This document shows positions 1 through 13,140 of a DNA stretch of 64,000 nt, piece by piece. The notes under the pieces were generated by a model. The model saw only the letters and a program-made list of their open reading frames with translations, was not told where the DNA came from and did no database searches. The stretch comes from Nageia nagi (taxonomy: Eukaryota > Pinophyta), in the NCBI GenBank assembly GCA_050084985.1, contig JBITNC010000001.1, positions 119,908,001-119,972,000 on the forward strand. Direction: 5' to 3'. Each line of letters opens with the position of its first letter. Position 1 is the first letter of the stretch. Both the position numbers and the translations under genes were made by a program.

Positions 1-69
1 GCATTTATTTCATTGTATATTCCATTATGTACATTATCATGGATCTATTTTACATGTTTCCACTATTTC

Positions 70-2355
70 TTGCATCCATCCTTGTTAGAGAAATAATAAT
101 GCATACACTATGAAGTACTTATCGAACTAATGAATCCCTTTGGTTGGTGAGTTGTTCGTGGTAATGAATTCATAAATATCTCCAATTTTTCATTATCAAG
201 GTGTACAAGCCTATCATTTTCTTCAATATGATCATCCATCTAAATTGATTTCTTATCAACAAAGCCCTAAATAATATTTCTTTAGACCCTACAATTTCTT
301 GTTAGATTCCCTAGTGTCCTATGATAATTACAAAATTCTTCATACCTATAATTATTAGGAACACCATTAGGAAACTAATGTTCAACCATTGGTGGAAGTT
401 CAATAAGTTTGTTTAATATTACATTTAGAATATTATCAACAATATCAATTAACCTTGTAAACTTCTTTTATGGTCTATTTTTTCTTCTATCAACATTAGT
501 CATAGCAACTTTTGCTTTCTTTTCATATACTTGAGGTTTAGCTTGCTTGTCTTTCTTCTCATATATTTGTGATTTTTTGGAATGCATATTATGAAGTTTC
601 TTTATGCAATATTCTTTTTTAAACAAGATATCTATCATTTTAGCTAATGTTAAATCATGATTAGAGATAACCAAAAATTTATACATAGGTAACAAAGCAT
701 GTGTAAAAGTATCCTTCAAATCTTGCCCAGACATAGTAATTTTATTAGCAATTTATTTCCAAATTTTCACAAATTCAGATAAAGATTGATTAGGTAATTG
801 CTAAATTTTATATAAATATTTAAATTGAACCTTTTTTGCAATATTATATCCATAGTTACCCAAAAATTGATACACCAAATCTTCATATTTATCAATACTC
901 TTTTTAGGAATACTATAGTACCATTTCAATGCATCATCATTTAAAATACTTGAAAATAACTTTGCAAGCAAATCCTTATCATGAACATATTCCATAGCTT
1001 CCTCATGAAATTTTCTAACATGTATATTTGGATCTTGTGAACCATCAAACTTTATAAATTTCACACTCTTTTTACCATCAAGCAATTTAGAAATAATTCT
1101 ATCAATTAATGGATGCTTAAACAAAATAAAAAATTATCATTATTAGTATGCAGATCTTTTTCTAATTTTTCAATCCTTTCTTGCATTATTTTTCCATTAG
1201 TTAGTGTTGGAGAATTATGCCCTATATGCATATTTATGTTTGTTTTTTATGTTAGTGGTGGGGATTGTGGTGGTACATTGCTAATTTGAGAGGAAGATTT
1301 ATTTGCATCTCTAAGTTCCTTTTCCTTGAGTGGCACAAATAGTCCTATTCTATTTGTTATTTCATGTTTAAGCCTATCAACCAATTCCAACATAAACAAT
1401 AATTGTTACTTTTCATTAGCTTTTGAAAGAACTCAATTTCTTGAGCATCAAGCTTGATATTTTGTTCTTCTTTCAACCAATTAGGGGGATGCATATAGGA
1501 ATTATCAATTATAGTAGCAAGTTATTTTTTAACATCTACTACAATTTATTCATTAATCAAAATACCCTTACCTTTATTAGAAATTGTACCTATATTGTAA
1601 TATGCAAGATTAAGAATCAGGTGTTTGAAATCATCATCACTTTCCTTATCATCATTTTCAATAGTCATTTCAGTCAAACGCTTTGTAACATTTGATTCTA
1701 TGCTGACGGTGTATGTATAGGTTTGCACTTCATTAATGGCATCATAATTAATAGTAAAGACTCTCCATTTTGAAGAACCTACATTTTTGTAAGAGAATAA
1801 ACTATCTTAGGATTGCGATGCTATAGTATCTACTTCTAATAATTCATAATTGGTTAGAATATCAATAACAATTTTAGCATTATTAGTAAGAAAATATTTC
1901 AACTTTTATTTATTAGATAGCAATTCCTTTATTGATCTAACATGGCTAGGAATTCTATCTAATTCTTTAATTTTAGCATCATTATTAGAAGAAGCACCAT
2001 GGCTTCCCAAACTTATATTTTTAAAATTAGAATCATCTATAGATAAATTAATCTTATTAGGAGTTTGTTCAATAATTTCCATCTTCTTGCCAGAACTTGT
2101 ATATTTAGTATTATTATCTTCTTCAACATCTATTTGGTCATTAGGATCAAGCTCTTATAGAGGTAAATTAGGGTTAACCTTAACACTTCTCTTAATATCT
2201 TTAAAATTAACCTTACTCTTAGAAACCCTAGGTTATTCTTCATTTAAATCTATCTTTGAAACATAGGTAGAATAAACCCTAGTTTTATCATATTCTCTAG
2301 CTATTATCCGAAGCACCTCAAGTAAGGGAAGAGATAATAATGAAAATGGATTCAT
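70..2355 (-). pseudogene. Decayed gag of element A
   Basis: Start ATG at 2355 on the minus strand, opening MNPFSLLSLPLLEVLR; element B opens almost identically (MNPFMLLSLPLLEVLR at 23785), which fixes the start. A long poorly conserved N-terminal region follows. Then comes a Retrotrans_gag-like helical segment at about 801-1124, with landmarks KKSVKFIKFDGSQDPNIHV and DDALKWYYSIPKKSI. A basic linker at 468-734 is followed by a zinc-knuckle-like motif FCNYHRTLG.LTRNC at about 285-340. The knuckle is C-x2-H-type rather than the usual CCHC. Many in-frame stops and frameshifts make this non-functional. Gag would normally form the virus-like particle that packages element RNA. Confidence 0.75.
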
Positions 2356-2419
2356 GACTATGTAGAAGGGATGCCCTAGATCAAAATCTAGGTGTGGAAG
2401 AATGTCATGTTCACCAAAA

Positions 2420-3139
2420 TGTAGACCTCAAATTGTGCAAGATATGAATATACATAATAAATAAATCGATCTACGATAAGAAGTGGAGATGATATGCTAT
2501 ATTAGATTATAGTAAATATACATGAAACACATGAACCTGATATGAAGCATATGTGTAATCCTTAAAAATAAATGATGATAAATCTTTGAAGGATTGGGAT
2601 CAGATTCATGGTGAGTTAACGATGGATATTCATGTGTATGTATTGATTACTCAACCACTAAAATTTGGAACCCTCGATCTAGAAGATGCACACTGTTATT
2701 GACATAGGAGAAGCATATTGATGACTACATGGAATATGTTGAATTACATTATGCTCCAAAGATAAAAATTATATAGCTTAGAGTATAACAAATTTTTTCT
2801 ATAGGTGGCATTCAGAGATACAGTTATAATCGATAACCACCTATCAGAGTTCTTATCATATCAATGAGTTTCGATCTATGGAGGTCAACCTATTCCACTT
2901 ACATATATAGCCTACAAGGAAATAGAAAGGAATGAAGGATGATCTCTAGCAATAATATAAACTTTTTTTTATTCCATATATTTTAAAATATGAACCATGA
3001 TAAATAATATAGCATTTAATATAACACATGCCATTGCATTGTAATATCAACTTTATCTTGGCATTTGTAATATTGCAATAAGTCATTTAATAAAATATGA
3101 TTTATTAAATAAATAATAAATTGTTTTTAGGTGTATACA
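2420..3139 (-). repeat. 5' LTR of element A
   Basis: About 720 bp. It aligns along its length with 15703-16409 and 23850-24555. On the minus strand it begins TGTATACACCT and ends GGTCTACA, giving TG...CA ends with a short terminal inverted repeat. Just beyond it the minus strand reads TTTTGGTGAACATGACATT, the position expected for a primer binding site; B has nearly the same string. I could not assign a tRNA. No target duplication can be tested because the other end is outside the window. Confidence 0.75.
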
Positions 3140-3409
3140 AGTTTAATATACAATATTTCTAAAAATTATATGCTTGTAGAAAAATATCGTAAAGATATGA
3201 AATGATCAAAGTACACCATATGCACAAAATGGGTTTTATGAAAAGGCTCTATAGGATCTATATATATGTATGCAAAATATGGAAGGGATACACAAGGAAT
3301 GATAATTGTTTGACAAGATGCATGATTTAAATATAGTTTCATGGAATGTAATGATTTCTGCAATGACTATAAGATATGTAAAAAATATATTTTTTTGAAA
3401 AAGGATATA

Positions 3410-3410
<1 letters not shown>

Positions 3411-3441
<31 letters not shown>
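3411..3441. repeat. (TA)n microsatellite
   Basis: Uninterrupted TA dinucleotide run of about 15 units. The short Tyr/Ile-repeat reading frame across it is an artefact. Confidence 0.95.
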
Positions 3442-3443
<2 letters not shown>

Positions 3444-3599
3444 AAGAATACACAAGGCCATGAAATTATTTAACAAGATGTATAATGCAAACATAGTTTC
3501 ATGATCTGCAATGATTTTAGGATATGCACAAAATAGGTTTTCTAAAAATGCCTCACCTCTACCCCCTTGCCTTTGAAAACTCAAAATGCTTGAAAACTT

Positions 3600-4020
3600 T
3601 CCAAGTTCCCTATTAGAATATAACCTTTGTATGTATTCTACTTGCATGTATCCATTCAATTCTAGCATATGAGAGTTGTAAATACTTTAATAGAATAAGT
3701 GATTCTTATTGTATTATTATGAGGATGAATCATTATATGCATTATTGACCTTTTAACCTTTGTATGTGTTATAGTTTCATGCAACCATGCAAGTCTAGTG
3801 AGAGAGGGTTGTAAATACATTAAAAACATGAGTGACTCTTATTGTATTATTCTTTGGATGAATCATTATATGCATTATTGATCTTCTACATAATATTTGT
3901 ATCTGTTCTACTTACATGCAACCATGCAAGTCTAGTGGATGAGGGTTATAAATACTTTAATAGCATGAGTGACTCTTACTACATTATTATTGGGATGAAT
4001 CATTATATGCATTGTTAACC
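3600..4020. repeat. Tandem repeat, about 135 bp x 3
   Basis: Three head-to-tail imperfect copies. The landmark GTTGTAAATAC recurs near 3674, 3808 and 3945. Each copy also carries ATGAATCATTATATGCATT and a CATGCAAGTCTAGTG-like segment. It sits between elements A and C and has no coding capacity. Confidence 0.85.
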
Positions 4021-4119
4021 TTATTGGCCATGTATACTATCTTGAGGAACCTTTCAACTTCATTACAAAAATGCCCATAAAACTTGATATACATGTATGC
4101 AAAAAGTGGAATATGTATG

Positions 4120-4415
4120 TTGACAATATGGTACAATTGCATCATTTCATACCATTTGGCACATTTAGATCTTTTCTTATCATATGGTGTAGTTACATCA
4201 TTTTTATATCATTTGATGTATTTAGATCATTTAATATTATATGGTATATTCACATCATTTTAAAGCATATGGTGTGCTTATATCCTTTCATATCATATGT
4301 TATTGTATATAGATCATTTCATGGTATATGGTGCAATTAATCATTTCATATCATATGTTGGAGCATTTAGATCATTTCATATCATATGGTGCACTTGGAT
4401 AATTTCATATCCATG
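4120..4415. repeat. Minisatellite, about 32-bp unit
   Basis: Roughly nine degenerate copies of a unit built on ATCATTTCATATCATATGGTG, drifting in length. The 89-codon frame across this stretch (4071-4340) arises from the repeat and is not a gene. Confidence 0.85.
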
Positions 4416-5256
4416 AACTAGGCCATTATAGAGGTGTGGTTAGGCATTTCTTTGAGTTCTACTAGTCTTGTACTATGATTATTAAGGTAAGAGACTAAAT
4501 GGTGATTGGTCAATTCCACTGGATCATCCTTCGAGACCCAAACCCAATACTATGATTGAGCTTATAGGTGAACCTTGGGAAACTAATGATGGTGTAGTCT
4601 TTAAGTATCTTTGTATGATATATTATATAGAAAACAACATATTTTCAATAGAAAATATCATAGAAGAAAGCTTTTAGACTATGCCTATTTTTTTAAAATT
4701 AATTACTAAGAAGCAGTTTAAAATTGTCCCCTTAAATAATAAGTTGGGATTTTTAAAACATCCCCTTATAATTTATGGGATGGTTTATAATCAACACATT
4801 TAGAACTTAGGTAATGGTTTATGGGACCATATGTAGGTGGTTATGAACTACTATCATAGAGTTATGATTTTTAGCTTAACATAGATGGAGGGTAAGTAAT
4901 TATTGGCAAAGTGTTATGATGGGGGTTGAGAACCACCTATGAAGGCCCTTTCTAGTATAGTAAAACTTTGGTGTCTTAATCCAAATTATTATAACTCATA
5001 AAATAGGTACAAACATATCATATCCCTTATTTCACTTTGATATGCATGCTAGATAGAGGAGTGTGATGCTTAATTGTTAGATCTTGTGTATCCTAGTTTG
5101 TTATGAATTATCATATTGCACTCCTTAAATATGTATCATTTTAGTTATAGTGTTATATTTATATTGTAAATAAATATTTATATTTTATTATTGTAATAAA
5201 TAATTTTATTTTTATACATCAAGTATATGTCATTCAATTGATCTCTTAAAGATAGG
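4416..5256. other. Unassigned AT-rich sequence
   Basis: No reading frame, RNA gene or repeat structure that I can support. It separates the minisatellite from the 5' LTR of element C. Confidence 0.6.
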
Positions 5257-6024
5257 TCAAGCCCTAATTTGGCATTCTTTTTTGGTCCAAACTAGTTTTA
5301 ATATAACCCTTAGGATATTATAATCTATGTTAGCTTGGTATTACTTGTTATTATCAATAATGTGAGCAATAACTTATGCATGTTCCTCTTTGTTTGTGCA
5401 AGGAATCATGAGCATCGATGCTATGCTATAATGGTTCTTTTAGGTAATCTCATGTGCTTATAAATAGATAAACATATGCATGGGATGATAATCAAGATTT
5501 AATATTGATAAGATCATGCATATACTCTCAAAAAACTTGATTGTATCTCTTGACACCACCTATTGAGATTGGATATGTTATACTCAAGAACTATTTGTTA
5601 TCCATACTTCATAATATTCCTAAAAGAGGCTTGAATGACATTGACTCCAGACCTTGCAACCTACATCTTTAGGAGTGCTAAGGTTAATACTTTTAGTGGT
5701 GTTAGTGGTAGGTTGCATGCATCATCTCAGTCTCAAATCAAGGATATGAGGCTTAATGCCAGGTAAGCTTCCATCTAGGAGTATCTTCATCGACTATGTA
5801 AGTAAAATGTATATTTCTCTAATTCATTATCTCATAGGTTATAAATATGATCTGGTAACATAAGTCATTCATTTAATTACTTATTATTTTTAGTTACTTT
5901 TATATGCATATTATATTAGTTTAGGCATCATAGGTAATACGATCCATCATATTATTTATAATTTAAGTAGATGCATTATATCTTAGCAACACCTTAAATC
6001 ATCAATTAAGGTTGCATTTTATCA
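5257..6024 (+). repeat. 5' LTR-like repeat of element C
   Basis: About 768 bp, aligning throughout with 28085-28842. It contains TATAAATAG at 5459-5467 at the same relative place as in the other copy, giving plus orientation. It ends TTTTATCA like the partner. The first bases are degraded (TCAAGCC against TGATGCC). Confidence 0.75.
5459..5467 (+). promoter_or_regulatory. TATA box in element C 5' LTR
   Basis: TATAAATAG, conserved at 28294-28302 in the 3' LTR and followed in both copies by GAAACATATGCATGGGATGA-like sequence. This is the likely core promoter of the element. Confidence 0.6.
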
Positions 6025-6149
6025 TATACATATTAGTTAACCCGAATCTTTTAATTTTTAAATATTCAAATTAGGGTTTGATAAAAAAAAAATTCAAAAT
6101 GTTATTATTGTTATAAAAGCTTCCTTATATTATTATACTTATTCCTCAT

Positions 6150-8850
6150 CATGCTTTTGGAAAAGAAATTTATAAATGTATTTGGTGACAAAATTAACAT
6201 TGAATGCAAAAGGAAGAAACTTAAGCTTTCTCCAAAATGAAAGAGTGTAAGATTGCAATTCAAGAATCAAAATTAAAGATATCATAATACTTATAGCTCC
6301 TCACAATGGGGAAATTATTAAGGTATATTTGATGTGGAAAAATCCATAGAAGAATCTCCTAAGAAAACGATGGAGTAAGGAGTTCAAACCAATGAAGATT
6401 CTTAAGATGAATGATTTCAAATACTAAAGGATAAAGTATTTCTTGGAAATTATTTCTTAACCAAGGATTTAAGCATAGAAAAATCTACCAATCAAGTGGT
6501 AGAGCAAGGTACTCAAGAAAATAATGAATAAATGGACATACACATCATGGAGGAAAGGCACTCATGATGGGTATCGCCTCATCACCAAACCAAGAACATA
6601 TTTTAAAAGCAATTAGTGAAAATTATGATATATTAGAGATGTGGTTCAAAAAATTACCATTATCAAATTTCTTCAAGAAATATCGATGCTAGAAAGAGCT
6701 TATATTATTGATGCCCTAAAAATTGAAAAAGTCATCAAGCAAAGAATGACCTATAATGAAATCACTAATGCATCAAATTTGAAGATATATTTATCTAAAT
6801 GCCATAATGTTAACACACAATCTTCAAAAGAGTATATCCTTGCAAGAAATGAAGACTCCATTGATAATCTAATTTTTACATTATCATATGCCTATCATTG
6901 ATGACACCTATAGTACCAACACTATGATTTCTATTGAACCTGAAACTATTGTTGAATAAATAACTTGTAAAAATTAGTTATAAGAAGAAGTTATGGTAAA
7001 AAAAGATCAAGTGTACCCTAGTGTTGATGTTTGTGTTCAAAGACCTAGGATATTTCTTCTAACAAGACTAAGATCATATCTATGCCCAGGAATTACAAGG
7101 TGTAGTTGAGGATAAATAAATTGCTTTCAAAGATGATTTTAATCTTAAAGTTTATGATAAAGATAAGGAAATTAAATAAATTATGCACCAATTCCATATA
7201 ACCTTATCCTCATTGGATAAATCAAGAATATAAAATCAAGTATAAATATCTCAATGATTGGAAAAGTGATTATTATGAACAACTACTAAATGATGAAAAG
7301 GTACATTTTTACAAGTCATTTATAGATCAGCTTCATCAAAACCATTATGAACAAATAGTTATCTTTTCTACCAAAGATAAGGGATCATTATTGGTGGATA
7401 GTGACTCTGACATAGATTCACAAGAAGAGTGGAAAGCATAGTTCCATCACTGTATTACTTTAGTAAAGTAACCATTTATAGGATAGATAAAAAATGAAAA
7501 TGATGTTAAGGCCACCAATTTAAGCAACCATGATGAAAACAACTTGATGAAATTATCACTTTTTAGTTAGATAAAAATTTTGGGATCATAATTTAGAAAA
7601 TAATAGAAGATAGATATCATAAGGAAGGAGATTTCCAAATCTTTCATACTTTGGAAAGACATATGTAGCAACATGAAGTTGTTTAAAAAGATTAATATGT
7701 TTCCAAATCAAATATTGAAGAGCTTTATAAGAAATGTGATGCATTAATAGTTTTAAACAATAAAGGAATTCAATAAGAAGAAGATAAAAGTCCATTTTTT
7801 CATAGAATAAGAGAAATTGTGGTAGATATAAAAAAGAGTTTATAAAATATAAAGGTCATGAAGATCCAGGCTTGTACATCCATATTTATGAAGATAAGGT
7901 TTATGTTATCACTTTAAATAAGGATTTTCATGCTAAGTTATTTCATCTACATTGAAAGGAAATCTCTTAAATGCTCCAATAAGCTTTCTAATACTAATAT
8001 TTAAGATTTTACAGAACTTAAAAAATTATTCATTGAAGCTTTCAAGATATATATTTCCAAAGATAATCCATTTTTTGAGATGATTCAATTAAAGCAAAGA
8101 GAATGGAAAATAATTGAATACTTCATCAAATATTAGAGAAAAATTTCTAACAATAATATCATTGATGATAACCACAAGCTTGAAGCATGCACTCAATCAC
8201 TACAACAAAAATACAAGGTAATTTATTTTGATTATAGAAAATTGCTAATACATATTTTTCTTTGTAATGTTATAGAAAAAGAAAGCTTTATGATAATATG
8301 TGGAGAATGGAAGAGTGAAAACATGCCTAAGACTCCACCAAAGGTAAGGCAAGAAGAATCTTAATCCAAATTAGTCATTGTAGCAAATATGGAAAAAGCT
8401 AAATAAATTAGTAAGCAACTTGAGAAAGAATCAAGAAAGTTTACTCCCATTTATGATGATATTGATGAGGTGATTACTCACCTATTCAACAAGAATCTCT
8501 TGGTTTTACCCACTCCTCCAGCTAAATATCCAAATTTTGATCCTACTATTCAGTATGAGCACTTTTGCAATTATCATGGATAAAGAGCACATTTAACAAA
8601 AGATTGTTAACTATTGAAACATAAGATCCAAGACTTGGTGGATATTGGGAAGACCTCATTTCCTCCTCCAAATGCATCAAAGGTAAAAAATGATGGACCT
8701 TGGCATCAAAAGAATAGGAGTTTGGAGATCTACAGGAATCATTTCCCTTAGTTTATCAAAGCTAAGCATCATGAAAAGTTAGTTAATTTCATGGAAGGAT
8801 TTTAACAAACACTTAAAAGAGGTATAATTACTTGCAGGTAATGTACTTAT
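6150..8850 (+). pseudogene. Decayed gag of element C
   Basis: A run of short plus-strand frames separated by stops. Open patches include 6641-6901 (helical; contains EISMLERAYIIDALKIEKV) and about 7255-7440, ending in an acidic VDSDSDIDSQEEW stretch. At about 8430-8690 lies the clearest part: an IYDDIDEVITHLFNKNLLVL segment, then a knuckle FCNYHG..AHLTKDC, then KHKIQDLVDIG. The same knuckle type occurs in gag of A and B, and this spacing is typical of plant Ty3/gypsy gag C-termini. No protease or reverse transcriptase motif follows. Non-functional. Confidence 0.65.
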
Positions 8851-9439
8851 CAATACTTTTAAAATTATTTTATTTTTTTAATTTTTTATGTTTGAAATAA
8901 AAGTTAAAAAATAGAGTGTTTTATGCATATGCATCTTAGCACTAGTGCTATTAGCAATGTTAATGCTGATTAACTAGTGTATTTTGATCTAGAACATGTT
9001 AGGATTACTTCTACATTATTAAAAATGATAAATTTCCATTTATTACATGGAAAACATAAAGTTCATTTTTTATCCAACATTTTAGAAAATTTGTACAGTC
9101 ATGATAAAAGTGTCTTACAAATTTTCTTTTCAAATTTCATCTTCACAAAAATTTTCATTGCATGTTAGACATTATGTCCTTAGGAGTATTTTGGTTCTAT
9201 AATCCCAACATTAGTGTTGAGATGCATAGGTATTGTTTTTTTGTAAGTCATGTATCTTTCCATAAAAATATCATACAAATCATACAAAAACATCAAAAGA
9301 TTATGCATAAATAATAAAAACATCAACATGCACACAAAAATAATTATTAGTCTAAATTTATCAAAGTCTAATATATATCATCAAAGATCCAAAGGGGTAC
9401 AAAATACATGCTTAGGTCCTTTTCTCATCACCCTATACA
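8851..9439. other. Unassigned element C interior
   Basis: AT-rich sequence after gag. A 63-codon plus frame (8977-9168) has no recognisable motif. No pol signature is visible. Confidence 0.5.
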
Positions 9440-10040
9440 CTTTTCTCACTAATTACCTTTCTTTTTCCTATACTGGACATAGATCTAGAAAGAGATATAT
9501 TTGGATGTTTAGTGCCTATTTCTTGTTCGAACACATAGATTTAGCCCTCTCAGTATTGATTACATGTGGCCAACTTTTGATTCTCTATGGTATAATTTTG
9601 TGTCTTTTTTAGTATACCAAGCATGTTTTTCTTATTGTCAATATCTACAACATTAATCATAGCATTGGTGACCTTCTTTTAAATTTTGATTTATTCTTTC
9701 ATTAGTCAACTCTTCTTCTTTTGCTCCAAGTTCTTCATCATTAGCTTCAATTGCTTCATCTTTTCCACTCAAGAGTATTTTTAATTTAGCTAATTATTAC
9801 TTATTTGCATTCAATTCTTCTTGCAAAGAAATAATTTTTATTTTAGTTTAGGTCCAAGAAAACACAAAAGAATACAATAACATTAGTACTATGAGATATA
9901 TACATGTATTTATTTGGAAAGCTAACATTTTGTATGAAGGTACTTACAAAGCTCATCAATATAATCAATGGGAATAGTGAGTGGGATATCAGCCATGATC
10001 ATTGTAGGAAAACAATAAGTTGATTTTCCTTGATCCATTA
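9440..10040 (-). pseudogene. Fragment with coiled-coil segment, possibly the 3' part of the antisense gene of C
   Basis: On the minus strand a short frame from ATG at about 10038 (it contains MADIPLTIPIDYIDEL) runs into a GTAAGT donor-like site. After a TTGCAAG acceptor-like site a Glu/Lys-rich coiled-coil-like stretch continues (GKDEAIEANDEELGAKEEEL), with two stops before it. The antisense PMD gene of element B also ends in an intron plus a coiled-coil segment. This may be the matching part of C's gene, separated by the tandem repeats and element J. The link is an inference. Confidence 0.35.
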
Positions 10041-10589
10041 TTTAATTTCATAGTGATTTAGTGAGAAATTAATTTGATATTTGTGCAAATGAGTGGGAGA
10101 CCCATATCGAAAGGATGATTAAAAAAATAATATGTACATGAATTTAAAATTCATTGAACTAAATAAATCATCTAGCTAATTTGAGTTATTCATTAGGTCT
10201 GAAGGAAGGATAACTTGTCTCATTCAATAGAGACATAATAGTTCCATTAGTGGTATGATAAGGATAAAGTTGGGGAATTATTTCCTCATTTTCTTCAAAA
10301 GGAAGCTTTTGGAGATGAAAAGCCTCCTCATTGGGAAGGTATAATCCAGATAGATCATTTAAATAAAACTAAATATTAGTGGAGTGAGGATTTTTGGTGG
10401 AATTCTCATGTTTTGGTATTTAGGAGAATCACCTACATATTTTGTTAGGTTGCTAATAATTTTGAATTTACTAAGATAGATAAGTCATCTTTATTGGATC
10501 ATGATTTTTCCCACAAGTATTAAATTAAGGTAAAAGATACACCATTAGAAATTAAATGTCATGCCAAATTAAAATGAGTTATTATACAA

Positions 10590-11900
10590 CCCCTTTTCGT
10601 TAAGGAATGTATCATGGACATTCGTTTGAAGTTTTTAGTTGAAATTACTTGAAACTTGACAAACTGTCTAGTTGGATAAAACTTGACAAACTGTATAATC
10701 CTAAAATTTGATGAGTTATCTAGTTTCAAAACCTAACAAACCATCTAGTTAAAGAACTTAATGATCCCTCTAGTTTTGGAGTCTTTTCATCATGTCCAAC
10801 ACAAAAATGATCATAACTTTTGATATAGATATCTGATTAAGGCATATGATATATCATTGGAAAGTTGATGATGATACCTTTCTAATGAGTCGTTATATAA
10901 TATCTTTTTATAAAGGAATGTATCTTGGGAATCTATTTGAATTTTTAAATTGAAACTACCAAAAACATGATGAACCATCTAGTTTCATTGTTCCAGAACT
11001 TGATGAACATCTAGTCCCAGAACCTCACAAACCATCTAGTCCTAGAACTTGATGAACCATCTAGTTCCACAACCTAATGAATTATCTAGTCCTAGAACTT
11101 GATGATCCCTCCAATTTTAGATCCTTTTTGGTATGTTCAACATAAAAATGATCATAACTTTTGATGTAGATCTTTGATTGAGCCATATTATATACCATTG
11201 GAAAATTGATGATGATACATTTCTAATGAATGGTTATATGACCTCCTTTCATTAAGGAATTGGTCTTAGATGTTCATTTATAGTTCTTAGCAAAAATTAC
11301 CAAATACCTAATGAATAGTATAGTTCTAGAACATGATGAACTATCTAGTCTTAGAAAATGATGAACCATCTAGTTTTAGAACCTGTTGAACTATCTAGTC
11401 CCAAAACTTGATGATCTTTATAGTTTTGACATAACTTTTTATGTAGAGCTTTAATTGATACATATGATATATAGTTATAAACTTGATGATAAGACCTTTC
11501 TAATGAGTGGTTATGCAACCCCTTTTCATTAAAGAATGTATCCTAGGTATTTATTTGAAGTTTTCAATCAAAAATACCATAAACTTGACAAATCATCTAG
11601 TTTTAGAACATAACAAACCATCTAGTCTGAAACCTTGACAAACCGTCTAGTTCCAAAACTTGATGACCTATCTAGTTCCAAAACTTGATGAATAATTTAG
11701 TCCCATAACTTGATTATCCCTCTAGTTTTGGAGTCTTTTCTATGTGTTTAACATAAAAATGATCATAAATTTTGATGTAGAGCTCTAATTGAGGCATATG
11801 ATATATTATTGGAAAGCTAATGATGAGACCTTCCTAATGAGTGGTTACATAATCCTTTTAGATAAGAAATGACCTATTAATGGTTGTTACAAAAATTGGT
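10590..11900. repeat. Higher-order tandem repeat, 280-340-bp units
   Basis: Four to five copies. The landmark CATTAAGGAATG recurs near 10599, 10911, 11247 and 11529, with a diverged copy near 11863. Each unit combines a constant part (AAAATGATCATAACTTTTGAT, then GGCATATGATATA.CATTGGAAA) with a variable number of 22-26-bp subunits built on ACTTGATGAACCATCTAGT. Variation in subunit number explains the uneven period. It lies inside element C between gag and the antisense gene. Tandem repeats in this zone are a known feature of Tat/Ogre-type plant elements. Confidence 0.85.
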
Positions 11901-12766
11901 AACTAATGGGACCAAAAACTATTGATTCATCTAGTAGAACCTACAAATTCATTTAGAGAAATGTAATAATTCATCCAATGGAGCTTGCCAATTCATCCAA
12001 ATGTACTAAACAACCCCTTAGATTATGCATGTCAATATGTTAGGTTAGAACATGTTGAGGCCATTAAGGATAAAGTTGAGGCCATCTAGATACATGCAAA
12101 ACATAAATTCTAAATAATTTTATAGTGTTTGATCTCTCAAAATATTTTTGAATTGGAAATGAAAAATAATATTTTAAATAACAAAAATACCTATTAATTG
12201 TATGTAACCAATCGAATTGTTCCTAGTTTTAATTATCTTTATAACCAAATGAATCATCCTTATAACCAAATGAATTAGTATTCACTTTAACTGGATGAAT
12301 TAATTAGTCAACCTAACAAATAATCTAATTTCATGCTTGATAGATTGTTAAGAGAAGATGCATCATTTAGTTAAGTCAAAAATCATCACTTCTTTGGGAT
12401 TTCACTCAAATATTTTAACCAAATGAGTCCTTACAAGCTAATTTATTTATAACACATAACCATATGATTCATTACTCCTCAAGCCTTTGCTTTATTTTGA
12501 AAGAATGTGCAACATGTATTATTTGTTGTATCATTGAATATCTTTATAATATGTATATATACTAGGTACTAGTGGCAATTTGATCGATGATATAAAATGG
12601 GAAAATCTTATTTCAAAGTAAGGGCTATTTAATTTGAATTTTTAAAATTCCAATGGATAGATCGGCTATGTGATCTTAAATAATTAAAAATAACTTCAAA
12701 TTTGAGCTATTAAAGTGTAATTCGAATCCATATGAATTCAAAAAAATATGTAATAAAATCACCAAA
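11901..12766. other. Unassigned element C interior
   Basis: AT-rich sequence with a few scattered CCAAATGAATCATCC-like echoes of the neighbouring repeat. No gene is visible. The last 14 bases (ATAAAATCACCAAA) resemble a stretch inside the LTR of element J. Confidence 0.5.
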
Positions 12767-13129
12767 TGTTATGAACAAAGTTCCCAAAATAGCATAAAAT
12801 CACCAAAGAGAGAGCTCAACGCATTGAATAAGAGATAAAATCTGTAATAAGCCACTTCGAGGGGGCAACCTCCTTTGTAATAAGCCACTTCGAGGGGTCA
12901 ACCTCCTTTACATCACATCAATTACACAACAATAGACATCCTAAATGATAATACCTCCTTAGTATATATAGGAGTCCAAGGGGTGCCACTACAATGAAAG
13001 GACATTAGCCGACATAACAATAATAATGTAAGGAAATAACAATAACCATAGCCGACCTAACAATAATAATGTAAGGAAATAACAATAACCATAGCCGACC
13101 TAACAATAATAATGTATAGGGACCTAACA
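12767..13129 (-). repeat. 3' LTR of element J
   Basis: 363 bp. It is longer than its partner mainly because a 43-bp unit (CCGACCTAACAATAATAATG region) is present once more here, at about 13008-13100. Both LTRs also carry a roughly 32-bp tandem pair built on TAATAAGCCACTTCGAGGG. Confidence 0.9.
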
Positions 13130-13140
13130 TGCCCCTCTCC
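13130..13140 (-). promoter_or_regulatory. Polypurine tract of element J
   Basis: The minus strand reads GGAGAGGGGCA immediately before the TGTTAGG start of the 3' LTR, the normal priming position for plus-strand DNA synthesis. Confidence 0.8.

Larger units (their letters stand above)
1..3139 (-). mobile_element. Element A: Ty3/gypsy-type LTR element, truncated by the window edge
   Basis: Minus-strand element whose 5' LTR (2420-3139), primer-site region and gag match element B at 21.4-24.6 kb over about 3 kb at clearly reduced identity, so the two are separate old insertions of one family. Everything downstream of gag, including the 3' LTR, lies beyond the left window edge. The gag frame is broken by many stops. 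The lineage looks like a non-chromovirus Ty3/gypsy group (Tat/Ogre-like) because of the CxxH-type gag knuckle and the antisense PMD gene in its relatives. The lineage is an inference; the family relationship to B is seen directly. Confidence 0.8.

Noticed and set aside
4071-4340. 89-codon plus-strand frame
   Set aside because: It is read out of a degenerate 32-bp minisatellite; the peptide is periodic for that reason.
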